Shown here piece after piece: positions 50,996 to 60,487 of a stretch of DNA of 64,000 nt. The position numbers were made by a program, and so were the translations under genes. The DNA comes from Flavobacterium crocinum (lineage in GTDB: Bacteria > Bacteroidota > Bacteroidia > Flavobacteriales > Flavobacteriaceae): the NCBI RefSeq assembly GCF_003122385.1, contig NZ_CP029255.1, forward strand, positions 5,394,001 through 5,458,000, given 5' to 3'. Below the pieces are notes generated by a model. The model ran no database searches and was not told where the DNA came from. It saw only the letters and a program-made list of their open reading frames with translations. Each line of letters opens with the position of its first letter. The stretch's first letter is position 1.

Positions 50996-51814
50996 ATGTC
51001 AGTAGCAAAGAAAGATTATAAAAGAATCACAACAAAGTCATTAATTGAAATGAAAAGCAACGGAGAAAAAATCTCTATGCTTACTGCCTACGATTATACA
51101 ATGGCGAAAATTGTTGACACTGCAGGTGTTGATGTAATTTTAGTGGGTGATTCTGCATCAAATGTTATGGCGGGTCATGAAACCACACTGCCAATTACGC
51201 TAGATCAAATGATTTATCATGCTTCATCTGTAGTTCGTGCTGTCGAAAGAGCTTTGGTTGTAGTTGATTTACCTTTTGGTAGTTACCAATCAGATCCAAA
51301 AGAAGCGCTTCGTTCTTCTATCAGAATAATGAAAGAAAGTGGCGGACATGCAGTGAAATTAGAAGGCGGAAAAGAAATTAAAGAATCTATTAAAAAAATA
51401 TTGCATGCCGGAATTCCGGTTATGGGGCATTTGGGTTTAACTCCTCAATCAATCTATAAATTTGGTACTTACAGTGTTCGTGCAAAAGAGGAGGAAGAAG
51501 CTGAAAAATTAATTGAAGATGCTCAAATGCTTGAGAAAATCGGTTGTTTTGCAGTTGTTTTGGAAAAAATCCCCGCAGAACTTGCGAAAAAAGTAGCTGA
51601 TAGTATCTCGATTCCTGTTATCGGAATTGGAGCCGGCGGAGGCGTTGACGGTCAGGTTTTAGTTATTCATGACATGTTAGGTATGAATAATGAGTTTAGT
51701 CCGCGTTTCTTGCGTCGTTACTTAAACTTATACGAAGAAATGACTAAAGCTATCGGTCAATATGCTGCTGATGTTAAGTCTCAGGATTTTCCTAACGCCA
51801 ACGAACAATATTAA
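50996..51814 (+). CDS. panB: 3-methyl-2-oxobutanoate hydroxymethyltransferase
   Basis: A 272-residue enzyme of the usual length that makes ketopantoate from 3-methyl-2-oxobutanoate and methylene-THF, the first committed step of pantothenate and coenzyme A synthesis. The Mg-binding [23 protein letters not shown] region (about 46-68) and the [22 protein letters not shown] and [21 protein letters not shown] stretches are present. No partner pantothenate gene is near. The RluA-type gene follows after a repeat region, an arrangement I associate with flavobacteria. Confidence 0.95.
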   Translation: MSVAKKDYKRITTKSLIEMKSNGEKISMLTAYDYTMAKIVDTAGVDVILVGDSASNVMAGHETTLPITLDQMIYHASSVVRAVERALVVVDLPFGSYQSDPKEALRSSIRIMKESGGHAVKLEGGKEIKESIKKILHAGIPVMGHLGLTPQSIYKFGTYSVRAKEEEEAEKLIEDAQMLEKIGCFAVVLEKIPAELAKKVADSISIPVIGIGAGGGVDGQVLVIHDMLGMNNEFSPRFLRRYLNLYEEMTKAIGQYAADVKSQDFPNANEQY

Positions 51815-51990
51815 TTCTCTAAGATACTAAGTTGCTAAGGTTCTAAGATGCTAAGTTTTTTTTGTTCCAAAGGTTCAGAGTGACAAAGTCACAAAGGTTT
51901 TATAAATTGCCTCCAGCTTTAGCTGGAGGTTTGTTTTTAAGTTTACTGTAGAGGCTTTAGCCAAATTTTCTCAATCCAAAATAATTTATT
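51815..51990. other. Repeats between panB and the RluA-type gene
   Basis: Units of TCTAAGATACTAAG (51818-51860), AAAGGTTCAGAGTGACAAAGTCACAAAGG and a CCTCCAGC hairpin (separate entry) fill the gap; no gene. Confidence 0.7.
51909..51938. repeat. CCTCCAGCTTTAGCTGGAGG hairpin
   Basis: A stem CCTCCAGCT / AGCTGGAGG around a short loop, followed by TTTGTTTTT. It could terminate panB transcription, but the element resembles a dispersed Bacteroidota repeat. Confidence 0.6.
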
Positions 51991-52680
51991 TTGAAAATAT
52001 TATCTAATAAAAATAATCTCCAAATTCTTCACGAAGACAATCACTTAATTGTGGTCAATAAACGTGTTGGAGATATTGTTCAAGGTGACAAAACCGGTGA
52101 TAAACCTTTATCTGATATTGTGAGAGAATATATCAAAGAGAAATACAATAAACCCGGAGATGTATTTTTGGGTGTGATTCATCGTTTAGACAGACCGACA
52201 ACTGGAATTGTGGTTTTTGCGAGAACAAGTAAAGCGCTTTCGCGAATGAATGAATTGTTTAGCAATCGCGAAACTAAAAAGACCTATTGGGCAGTTGTAA
52301 AAAATAAACCGAAAGAAGCTAAAGCAAAACTGGTTCACTATTTAAAAAGAAATGAAAAGAATAACACTTCTAAAGCACATTTAAAAGAAGTTCCTGATAG
52401 TAAATTAGCAAGTCTGGATTACACTATAATTAAAGAACTTCAAAATTATACAACGCTGGAGATCAATTTACATACAGGACGTCATCATCAGATTCGGGCT
52501 CAGTTGTCTGCTATTGGATCTCCCATAAAAGGCGATTTAAAATATGGTGCAGACAGAAGCAATCCTGATGGAGGTATTCATCTTCATGCCAGAAAACTAA
52601 CTTTTGTTCATCCCGTTACAAAAGAAGATATCACAATTATCGCCCCTACTCCAGACGATCCAATTTGGAATGCTGTATGA
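51991..52680 (+). CDS. RluA-family pseudouridine synthase
   Basis: A 229-residue enzyme. The start is TTG at 51991, giving KILSNKNNLQILHEDNHLIVVNKRVGDIVQGD, the family's usual opening; no better ATG is available upstream. The catalytic aspartate is in VIHRLDRPTTGIVVFART (about 63-80), followed by LHTGRHHQIRAQLS and GGIHLHARKL. It lacks an N-terminal S4 domain and so belongs to the short RluA group that modifies rRNA or tRNA uridines. It is probably independent of panB because a hairpin lies between them. Confidence 0.93.
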   Translation: MKILSNKNNLQILHEDNHLIVVNKRVGDIVQGDKTGDKPLSDIVREYIKEKYNKPGDVFLGVIHRLDRPTTGIVVFARTSKALSRMNELFSNRETKKTYWAVVKNKPKEAKAKLVHYLKRNEKNNTSKAHLKEVPDSKLASLDYTIIKELQNYTTLEINLHTGRHHQIRAQLSAIGSPIKGDLKYGADRSNPDGGIHLHARKLTFVHPVTKEDITIIAPTPDDPIWNAV

Positions 52681-52758
52681 TTTTTATGATTTAATTGTTA
52701 ATTTTTAAATTTTTATCGATTAACTTGCATAGAGTAAAAAAACAAGCTGATCGAAAAA

Positions 52759-54087
52759 ATGGATTATAAAAGTGACATCGGGTATCGAAAAGAAACACTG
52801 AAAAAGTTGTTGTATAACATTCAGAAAAGTGAAGACTTAATTATCAAGGCTTTATACGATGACTTTCAAAAACCGGAATTTGAAGCTGTTGTGACTGAGA
52901 CTAATTATGTAATTTCAGAGCTCAAAGACACCATCAAAAATATTAATTCCTGGGCAAAACCCAAACGTGTTTTTCCGTCGCTTCTTAATTTTCCTTCCAA
53001 CGATTATATTTACAAAGAACCTTACGGCAATGTTCTAATTATTGCTCCCTGGAATTATCCTTTTCAATTGGCATTATGTCCTTTAATTGCAGCTGTCGCT
53101 GCGGGAAATAAAGTCACTTTAAAACCATCCGAGCTCACACCGCATACTTCTGCGATAATTGCAAAAATTATCGAAAAAACATTTCACATCAATCATGTCG
53201 AAGTTTTTGAGGGCGGTATTGATGTTTCTAATAAATTGCTGGCACAGCGCTGGGATTATATTTTCTTCACCGGAAGTGTTGCAGTTGGAAAAATCGTTGC
53301 AAAAGCCGCTGCCGAAAACCTTACACCTGTAACATTAGAATTAGGCGGGAAAAATCCTTGCATTGTGGATGAAACTGCAAATCTTAAACTGGCAGCTAAA
53401 CGTATTGTGTGGGGAAAATTCATCAATGCAGGTCAGACTTGCATTGCCCCTGATTACATCCTGGTTCAGAAAAACATGAAAGTCAATTTTATTACCTATC
53501 TTATTGAGGAAATCATTAAAGCATACGGTAAAAAAACAGATAAATCACCTGACTTTGCGCGAATTATCAATACCAAAAACTGGTTTCGTTTAACCAATAT
53601 GATTCAAAATGAGAATGTATTGTTTGGAGGAGAAAGTGATGCCAACAAATTATATATTGCTCCAACTTTACTGGAAGAACCTGAATTAGACAGTCCGGTT
53701 ATGAAGGAAGAAATTTTTGGTCCAATCTTACCAATTCTCACTTATGAAACTGAAAATGATATTGAAAATGTTGTAAGCCGTTATGAGAAACCTCTTTCAT
53801 TTTATATTTTTAGTGAAAATAATTCCTTTATCAAAAAATTAATTTTGAAATACTCTTTTGGAGGCGGATGCGTAAATGATACTGTCATTCATTTCTCTAA
53901 CAAAAGACTTCCGTTTGGCGGAGTTGGACATAGCGGAATCGGGGCATACCACGGCCAGCGTAGCTTTGATACTTTTTCGCATCATAAAGCAATTGTCAAA
54001 AAAGGAAACTGGCTTGATTTGCCTCTGCGTTACGCTCCTTACAAAGATAAATTAGCTTCGGTAAAAAGAATTTTAGACTGGATATAA
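52759..54087 (+). CDS. Aldehyde dehydrogenase
   Basis: A 442-residue class-3-type aldehyde dehydrogenase, slightly shorter at the N-terminus than the 455-460 usual for the group. Seen: EPYGNVLIIAPWNYPFQLALCPLIAAVAAGNKVTLKPSE (about 90-128), GSVAVGKIVAKAAAENLTPVTLELGGKNPCIVDE with the catalytic Glu (about 173-206), and the catalytic cysteine in NAGQTCIAPDYIL. The C-terminal FNKRLPFGGVGHSGIGAYHG is also typical. It oxidises aldehydes to acids with NAD(P)+; the substrate is unclear. Nothing adjacent suggests a pathway. Confidence 0.92.
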   Translation: MDYKSDIGYRKETLKKLLYNIQKSEDLIIKALYDDFQKPEFEAVVTETNYVISELKDTIKNINSWAKPKRVFPSLLNFPSNDYIYKEPYGNVLIIAPWNYPFQLALCPLIAAVAAGNKVTLKPSELTPHTSAIIAKIIEKTFHINHVEVFEGGIDVSNKLLAQRWDYIFFTGSVAVGKIVAKAAAENLTPVTLELGGKNPCIVDETANLKLAAKRIVWGKFINAGQTCIAPDYILVQKNMKVNFITYLIEEIIKAYGKKTDKSPDFARIINTKNWFRLTNMIQNENVLFGGESDANKLYIAPTLLEEPELDSPVMKEEIFGPILPILTYETENDIENVVSRYEKPLSFYIFSENNSFIKKLILKYSFGGGCVNDTVIHFSNKRLPFGGVGHSGIGAYHGQRSFDTFSHHKAIVKKGNWLDLPLRYAPYKDKLASVKRILDWI

Positions 54088-54207
54088 AAGAGTTAAAATC
54101 ATTTTAGAATGTTTTATAGATTTTTATATTGAATTGATTAAAAATATTATATTTACGTCAAGATACCCATATAAAATTACAAGTCAATAAAACAATTTTA
54201 CGTAAAA

Positions 54208-55002
54208 ATGAAATCTACCCTTGCCCAAATTGAGGACATTAAAAAAAATGGCTATTCCCTTGATTTTGCTACAGTTTTTAATCACGCCTTCGAAAACTAT
54301 AAAAAAATAGCGCTTTACTCCGGACTTATCATCCTTGTTTTTTCCATTTTGGCAGCAATGGCCTTTATGGGAATTATGGTTGCTTATTTTGGTGCAGGCA
54401 GTATTACGAAAGATTTTTTACTTGATTTAGAAAACCAGCATTTTACAGCAATTCAGCTTGTAATACAAACTGTTGCTGTTTCTGCAATAGCGGGAATCAC
54501 AGCTCCATTTGGCGCTGGTTTCCTAAAAATGGCAGATTGTGCGGACAAAGATATTGAGTTTAATGTCTCAACTATTTTCAGTTATTACAAAGCTCCATAC
54601 TTTGGGCAAGTTTTTATTGCCGCTTTTGTTCCTGCTCTTGTTGGAACTGCTCTTGCTAATTTTATTGACAGTTTTGAAGTTTTATACATCGGAAATGTAA
54701 TTTCTTTCATGGTATCTTACTTTATGTATTTATCGATTCCGTTAGTAGTTTTCGGAAATTTAAATGCAATAGATGCTATCAAATCAAGTTTTATTGTGGT
54801 AACCAAAAATCCAATCAACATATTTGTATTTTTTATTATAGGCTTTATCGGCTCGTTAATTGGGATTTTTGCGTGCTGCGTGGGAATCATCTTTACGGTC
54901 GTTTTTAATAGTTCTATGATTTATGCAACGTATTTTGGAATTTTTGGAATAAATGAAGAAGAAGACTCAATTGATTCAATTGGTCGATCAAATGTAGATT
55001 AA
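54208..55002 (+). CDS. Multi-pass membrane protein of unknown function
   Basis: A 264-residue protein with about six hydrophobic segments (about residues 33-58, 88-108, 128-146, 158-176, 200-218, 222-245) and a polar N-terminus (MKSTLAQIEDIKKNGYSLDFATVFNHAFENYKKIALYSG). The layout resembles the glycerophosphodiester-phosphodiesterase membrane domain seen in unannotated Bacteroidota proteins that are often mislabelled in databases. No motif is diagnostic. It is followed after 91 bases by the hybrid kinase, to which it may or may not be linked. Confidence 0.65.
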   Translation: MKSTLAQIEDIKKNGYSLDFATVFNHAFENYKKIALYSGLIILVFSILAAMAFMGIMVAYFGAGSITKDFLLDLENQHFTAIQLVIQTVAVSAIAGITAPFGAGFLKMADCADKDIEFNVSTIFSYYKAPYFGQVFIAAFVPALVGTALANFIDSFEVLYIGNVISFMVSYFMYLSIPLVVFGNLNAIDAIKSSFIVVTKNPINIFVFFIIGFIGSLIGIFACCVGIIFTVVFNSSMIYATYFGIFGINEEEDSIDSIGRSNVD

Positions 55003-55093
55003 ACTAGAAAAATTGGTTTTAAAAAGAAATTAACCGCTTCCTTTTTAAGGTTTTTCAAAACAGTATTTACTAAACCAACATACCCCAAATTCT

Positions 55094-58000
55094 ATGGCCG
55101 CAGACTATAGTTTTTTCAATTCGGTTATTTCAGGGATTACCAGCCTTGGTAGTACCTTAGAATCAATTATGACCGCATGGTATGTGTTCGACTCCGACAT
55201 TATCTTTTATAATAACCCTAAACTTATTGTTCTAGGGTTATCTCTTTTTGCATTCCTTTCACTTCTTGTTTATCAATTTTTCAGGATCAAAACCAAAATT
55301 GGCTATTTCATCGAAAAGAAAAAAGAGCAGGATACCATTAGCAAAGAATATCAGCTTTACATTTTATTCTTTGGTATTGCAGTAATTGTGATTGAAATTA
55401 TAAACGAGATATTCAAAATAAGACCCAAAAGCCTCCTATTTGTCAATGTTTCAATCGGTGTTGCTATCCTTCTCATTTATTCTATAACTAATCGGGTTAA
55501 ATGGCTGAGAGATCGTATCCAGCAGATTTTTATATATTGCTTTTTCATTTACATCTCTTATGTAGCATTCAATATTATAATGCTCTCTAATGATGTGGTT
55601 CCGATTATTGTTTTCTTAATTTCGTTTTTTTTCTCCTATAGTATTCTTAAACCAGTTAAAATTTACTGGTTTTTCGTTGGACTCACTTTCATTTATTTAA
55701 TTGCCACAGTTACTTTTCAGCTTATCCCTATAAAGTCTTCGATCTTACTGATTAATTTTTGTATTTTAATTTTCATTATTAATCAGGTAAAGTACGCTGT
55801 ATTATTAAACAATCGTGATAATTTTAGATTTGCCAGTGAAATTGTTCATAAAGGAAATTCCCTTACAATTGCTTCCAATGAAAAAGGCGAAATTTTATTC
55901 TGCAGTGAAACTGTTACCGCTATTTTAGGTTATCAGCCTGAACAATTAATGGGATTAAAATACTGGGAACTAACTCAGGATTCTGAATTCATAGAAAAAA
56001 CAAATCCTGCAAACAATGACGATAATAAACTTTATATCAGAAAATTAAAAACAGAAAACGGAGAGTTCAAATACATCCAATGGAAAGACAAAAAATTCTC
56101 CGAAGATTTAATTATCAGTATTGGTCAGGACGTTACGGAACAAATTCTTGTTCAGGATCAATATAAAAATCTAATTCAGACGGCAACCGATATTATTTTT
56201 GAAATTGATTCTGAAGGGCATTTTACTTTTATAAACGAATTTGGTTTTTCTATTCTTGGTTACGCTGAAAATGAAATAATTAAAAAACATTATTCCAATA
56301 TCATTCACGAACATTACATAAAGAGTGCTGTAGAATTTTATGAAAATTTAGTTCTCAACGAAAACAATTATCCTGTAATAGAAATTCCTATTTTAAAGAA
56401 AAATGGAGAAGAAATATGGATTTCCCAAAAAATTATTGTTCGCAAAAATGACTTAGGCCAAACAACGGGATTTTCAGGAATCGCAAGGGATATTACAGAA
56501 AAAAAGAATATCGAAAAAGAGAAAAAAAGACGTCTTAAAAAAATTGAAGCATATAATAACTCCACTAAAAAATTATCTACCACCGATTTCAGTAAATTCG
56601 ACAAACTCAATACCGTAATTGATTCTATATTAAAAGAAGCTGCTACAATTAGCCGTGCCAACCGTGTGAGTTTTTGGAAATATCATAAAGATTTAATTAG
56701 CTGTAAAAACCTCTTTAGTATTGATAATCAAAACCTGACAGATAAAAACATTTTAAACAAAGAATCTTATCCTATTTATTTTGAAACTTTAAGTAAAAAA
56801 GCCATTATCAATGCGCCGGATGTATTCAACAAACTGGAAACATCTGAATTTGAAAAACTATACTTTACTAAAAACAATATTAAATCCATGCTTGATGTAC
56901 CAATTTTTCTATCGGGACAACTGGCCGGAGTAGTTTGTTTTGAAAGCACCGAAAAAAAACGAGAATGGGATAATGAAGATATCAATTACGCCCGAACAAT
57001 TTCGGATGTAATATCGCTTGCTATTTCTTCGCAAATGCGTTTAGAAGCAGAAATAAAACTGGAATTTAAAAGTCAGTTACTTTCTGCCCTTTCTTTATGT
57101 ACCGAAAAATTCCTGCTTAGCAAGACAACCCAACAAATGTTTCAGGAAACCTATGATATAATTGGAAAAGCAGCCAAAGTAGATCATATGTATTACTATG
57201 AAAAAGATCCTATTTACAATACAGTCTATCAAAAATACAAATGGTCACGCGAAGGAGTAGCACATCAAATTACACCCTTACGTCACATGACCGAAGAGAA
57301 CTTAAAAGAAATCTACGAGGCTGCACAACAGAAAAAAATCCTGAATACCTTAACCCGACATCTCAATGAAGGATTCTTTAAAACTCTTTTAATCAACAAC
57401 GAAATCAAATCAATTTTGATTTTACCACTTTATATCAACGATATTTTTACCGGTTTTATTGGTTTTGATGATTGTACCAAAGAAAAAAGATGGTCTGAAG
57501 AAGAAATCTACATTTTTCAGGTATTAGCCAACAATATTTCGTCTGCATTAGAACGAAATCGAAATGAAACTAAGATTGTAGAAAGTGAAGAAAAATTCAA
57601 ACTGATTGCCAACAACATTCCGGGAACCGTTTATCTTTCTAAGTTCGATGCATTTTCTACCAAAATCTTCCTGAATGACGAAGTTTTAAATTTAACCGGC
57701 TACTCGAAATCAGAGTTTATAGAAAATAATTTATCGTTTCTTTCTCTGATTCATCATGATGATAAAGATGAAGTCATCAATAATCAAATTGATAATTTGC
57801 AAAAAGGAATGCCGCTTCATAATGTCTATCGTATAAAACGTAAAACGGGTGAATACATTTGGGTAGAAGAATTTGGAGATGTAATTAAAAGAGATGACGA
57901 AATTGAATTTGTGGGCGGAATCTATTTTGATATTACCAACAAAAAAGAGATCGAAGATGCCATAAAAGCCAAGCAACTGGCTGAAGCCGCCAACAAATCC

Positions 58001-59146
58001 AAATCTGATTTCCTGGCCAATATGTCTCATGAAATCAGAACTCCGCTGAATGGAATCATTGGTTTTACTCATTTATTAATGAAAACCGATCTGGAAGAAA
58101 TTCAGGAAAAATACATGACCACGATTAACCAATCGGCTCATTCATTACTTGAAATTATTAATGATATTCTGGATTTCTCTAAAATCGAAGCAGGAAAACT
58201 AGAACTCTTCATTGACTTATATGATATTAAAAAAGTTCTTGGACAGGTTTTCGACTTGATTGTTTATGAATCCAATCAGAAAAATCTGGAACTGGAATTA
58301 AACATCGATCCCGATGTTCCAAAATATATCTGGACCGATATAGTCCGAATCAAACAAATTCTGATCAATCTCCTTTCAAATGCTGTTAAATTTACAACAC
58401 AAGGTTCTATTAAATTAAATGTAACCGTTTTAGAAAAAAAGAAAAATAACAATCATGTCATCCGTTTTTCTGTAGTGGATACCGGAATTGGGATTTTGGA
58501 AAAGAATCAAAAGAAAATCTTTAAAGCTTTCTCACAGGAAGATAGTTCTACAACGAGAAAATTTGGAGGAACCGGTTTAGGATTAACTATTTCCAATCAG
58601 CTACTGGCGTTAATGGAAAGCCGATTACAACTCGAAAGTCAAATTGATGTGGGAAGTAATTTTTTCTTCGATTTAAATCTAAAAACCAGCAACCAGAGCA
58701 TTAACGACAAATACAATGCAGAACTTAAGAACCTCAATATTGAACTTGATTCTGAAAATATAGAATCGAACAGCAATACTATTACTTTTTTAATTGTTGA
58801 AGACAATAAAGTCAATATGCTTCTTCTGAAAACAATAATAAAAAACCTTTACAACAACGCTTATATTCATGAATGTGAAAACGGATACGAAGCCATTCAG
58901 CAGTTTGAAAAAATAAATCCAACTATTGTTTTCATGGATATTCAAATGCCTATTATGAATGGTTACGAAACTACAAGGGCGATTAGAAACACCAAAAAAG
59001 GCCGCGATATTCCGATTATTGCGGTTACAGCAGGAGCAGAAAAAGACGAAAGAAACAAATGTATTTCTGCCGGAATGGATGATTATATTTCAAAACCAAT
59101 TATGAAAGGCAGTGTTGAAGAAACCTTAATTAAGTGGCTCGGTTAA
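55094..59146 (+). CDS. Membrane hybrid sensor histidine kinase / response regulator
   Basis: A 1350-residue protein. The N-terminal part (about 1-245) has about seven membrane helices. Then come PAS (about 250-350), PAS (about 355-475), a GAF (about 505-650), a second GAF-like region (about 665-830) and a PAS (about 840-960). A HisKA domain follows with His979 in NMSHEIRTPLNG, then HATPase_c with GGTGLGLTISNQLL, and a C-terminal receiver with Asp1282 in FMDIQMP. It would relay phosphate internally and to an unidentified output. No response regulator or output gene adjoins it. The domain count is inferred from spacing and motifs, not from a search. Confidence 0.88.
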   Translation: MAADYSFFNSVISGITSLGSTLESIMTAWYVFDSDIIFYNNPKLIVLGLSLFAFLSLLVYQFFRIKTKIGYFIEKKKEQDTISKEYQLYILFFGIAVIVIEIINEIFKIRPKSLLFVNVSIGVAILLIYSITNRVKWLRDRIQQIFIYCFFIYISYVAFNIIMLSNDVVPIIVFLISFFFSYSILKPVKIYWFFVGLTFIYLIATVTFQLIPIKSSILLINFCILIFIINQVKYAVLLNNRDNFRFASEIVHKGNSLTIASNEKGEILFCSETVTAILGYQPEQLMGLKYWELTQDSEFIEKTNPANNDDNKLYIRKLKTENGEFKYIQWKDKKFSEDLIISIGQDVTEQILVQDQYKNLIQTATDIIFEIDSEGHFTFINEFGFSILGYAENEIIKKHYSNIIHEHYIKSAVEFYENLVLNENNYPVIEIPILKKNGEEIWISQKIIVRKNDLGQTTGFSGIARDITEKKNIEKEKKRRLKKIEAYNNSTKKLSTTDFSKFDKLNTVIDSILKEAATISRANRVSFWKYHKDLISCKNLFSIDNQNLTDKNILNKESYPIYFETLSKKAIINAPDVFNKLETSEFEKLYFTKNNIKSMLDVPIFLSGQLAGVVCFESTEKKREWDNEDINYARTISDVISLAISSQMRLEAEIKLEFKSQLLSALSLCTEKFLLSKTTQQMFQETYDIIGKAAKVDHMYYYEKDPIYNTVYQKYKWSREGVAHQITPLRHMTEENLKEIYEAAQQKKILNTLTRHLNEGFFKTLLINNEIKSILILPLYINDIFTGFIGFDDCTKEKRWSEEEIYIFQVLANNISSALERNRNETKIVESEEKFKLIANNIPGTVYLSKFDAFSTKIFLNDEVLNLTGYSKSEFIENNLSFLSLIHHDDKDEVINNQIDNLQKGMPLHNVYRIKRKTGEYIWVEEFGDVIKRDDEIEFVGGIYFDITNKKEIEDAIKAKQLAEAANKSKSDFLANMSHEIRTPLNGIIGFTHLLMKTDLEEIQEKYMTTINQSAHSLLEIINDILDFSKIEAGKLELFIDLYDIKKVLGQVFDLIVYESNQKNLELELNIDPDVPKYIWTDIVRIKQILINLLSNAVKFTTQGSIKLNVTVLEKKKNNNHVIRFSVVDTGIGILEKNQKKIFKAFSQEDSSTTRKFGGTGLGLTISNQLLALMESRLQLESQIDVGSNFFFDLNLKTSNQSINDKYNAELKNLNIELDSENIESNSNTITFLIVEDNKVNMLLLKTIIKNLYNNAYIHECENGYEAIQQFEKINPTIVFMDIQMPIMNGYETTRAIRNTKKGRDIPIIAVTAGAEKDERNKCISAGMDDYISKPIMKGSVEETLIKWLG

Positions 59147-59212
59147 TTCGTATTACCCTGCTTAAAAAATCTTTTTTTTCTTTTTAATCTTTTTTGAACA
59201 TAAATGTTTCAA

Positions 59213-59246
59213 TTGTAAAATTTATCATAAAAAATCTATAAATTCG
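59213..59246 (+). promoter_or_regulatory. Probable promoter of the zinc metallopeptidase gene
   Basis: TTG (59213-59215), 23-base spacer and TAAATTCG (59239-59246); the ATG is 37 bases further on. The spacing is at the long end of the usual range. Confidence 0.4.
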
Positions 59247-59283
59247 TAAACCTCTTTTATAACAAGTTTAAAAACAATTCAAT

Positions 59284-60135
59284 ATGAAATGGCAAGGCAG
59301 AAGACAAAGTGATAACGTAGAAGACCGAAGATCAATCTCAGGAGGAGGTAAAGCTATAATTGGCGGAGGAGTAATTGGTATTATTGTTTTACTTCTTAAT
59401 GTCTTTGGTGGCGAAACAGGTCAGCAAATCGCTCCTATATTGGAACAAATGCAAGGCGGAGGCCAACAAACAGAAGCTGCCGCTCCATTAAGCAAAGAAG
59501 ATGAGGAAATGGGAAATTTCGTGAGAGTTGTTCTGGCAGATAACGAAGATATCTGGAGCAAGATTTTTGCAGAGCATGGTATAACTTACGAAAAACCGAA
59601 ATTAGTTCTTTTCAGAGGTTCTGTACAAACAGCATGTGGCGGGGCATCATCGGCATCTGGACCTTTTTATTGTCCGGGAGATCGTAAAGTCTATATGGAT
59701 TTAGGTTTTTTTGAAGAATTAAAAACCAAATTTGGCGCAAAAGGAGGCGATTTTGCAATTGCCTATGTAATTGCGCATGAAATTGGCCATCATATACAAA
59801 CTTTACTGGGAACTTCTGCAAAAATGCGTCAGGAACAGCAAGGAAAAAGCGAAGCCGAAGCTAATAAATTATCTGTAGCACTCGAACTACAAGCAGATTT
59901 TTATGCAGGAGTATGGGCGCATTATAATCAGGAAAATTTAGATACCGGAGATATCGAAGAAGCATTAAGTGCCGCAAACGCAGTTGGAGATGATGCCATT
60001 CAAAGTAAAATGCAGGGACATGTTGTTCCGGATTCTTTTACTCACGGAACATCAGAACAAAGAATGTATTGGTTTAAGAAAGGTTTTAAAACCGGAGACA
60101 TTAAACAAGGAACTACATTTGAAGAAATTCGATAA
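59284..60135 (+). CDS. Neutral zinc metallopeptidase, YpfJ family
   Basis: A 283-residue protein. An N-terminal membrane helix after a polar start (about 25-45; GGGVIGIIVLLLNVFGG) is followed by a Gln-rich linker and a zinc peptidase domain with HEIGHH (His165, Glu166, His169) in IAYVIAHEIGHHIQTLLG. The Glu ligand further on is in ELQADFYAGVWAHY. Other family stretches are CGGASSASGPFYCPGDRKVYMDLGFF and EQRMYWFKKGF. Function in E. coli YpfJ is not well known. It has its own promoter and terminator. Confidence 0.92.
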   Translation: MKWQGRRQSDNVEDRRSISGGGKAIIGGGVIGIIVLLLNVFGGETGQQIAPILEQMQGGGQQTEAAAPLSKEDEEMGNFVRVVLADNEDIWSKIFAEHGITYEKPKLVLFRGSVQTACGGASSASGPFYCPGDRKVYMDLGFFEELKTKFGAKGGDFAIAYVIAHEIGHHIQTLLGTSAKMRQEQQGKSEAEANKLSVALELQADFYAGVWAHYNQENLDTGDIEEALSAANAVGDDAIQSKMQGHVVPDSFTHGTSEQRMYWFKKGFKTGDIKQGTTFEEIR

Positions 60136-60161
60136 TACGTCAACCAAATATAATAACCACC

Positions 60162-60195
60162 AAAAAAAGCACAACTTAGCAGTTGTGCTTTTTTT
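60162..60195 (+). terminator. Terminator after the zinc metallopeptidase gene
   Basis: AAAGCACAACT / AGTTGTGCTTT stem with a short loop and a T tract. Confidence 0.85.
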
Positions 60196-60209
60196 ATGAA
60201 ACTCCAAAA

Positions 60210-60275
60210 AAAAATTCCAAATTCCAAATGGATATAATTTGGAATTTGGAATTTCAAAAAATTGGAATTTTGCTT
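60210..60275. repeat. ATTCCAAATT/AATTTGGAAT inverted repeats
   Basis: AAATTCCAAATTCCAAAT and ATTTGGAATTTGGAATTT form a long hairpin with an ATAAT-containing loop, followed by a third AAATTGGAATTTTG unit. Confidence 0.7.
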
Positions 60276-60295
60276 TTTTTTGTTTTCGTCAGAAA

Positions 60296-60328
60296 ACAAA
60301 AAAAGCCTTGAATTTCTTCAAGGCTTTA
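60296..60328 (-). terminator. Terminator of the tRNA-His gene
   Basis: On the minus strand AAAGCCTTGAA / TTCAAGGCTTT with a 4-base loop is followed by TTTTTTTG, just past the tRNA 3' end. Confidence 0.85.
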
Positions 60329-60334
60329 AATCTG

Positions 60335-60409
60335 GGTGGCTGACCGGGTTCGAACCGGCGACCCGCGGCACCACAAACCGCTACTCTAACCAGCTGAGCT
60401 ACAACCACC
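60335..60409 (-). tRNA. tRNA-His (GTG anticodon)
   Basis: The minus strand folds as a tRNA. It has G-1 opposite C73 (the histidine identity pair), a seven-base acceptor stem GTGGTTG / CAGCCAC, D-arm AGCTCAGCTGGTTAGAGT and anticodon stem-loop GCGGTTTGTGGTGCCGC with anticodon GTG. The T-arm is CCGGTTCGAACCCGG. The CCA end is not encoded (the sequence continues CAG). A terminator follows at 60296-60328. Confidence 0.95.
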
Positions 60410-60487
60410 ATTTTTCTGCTTAGCGAGTGCAAATATAGAACAAAGGTTGAGTTCTACAAAGAAAAAAATGAAAAAATTTTATAAAAA

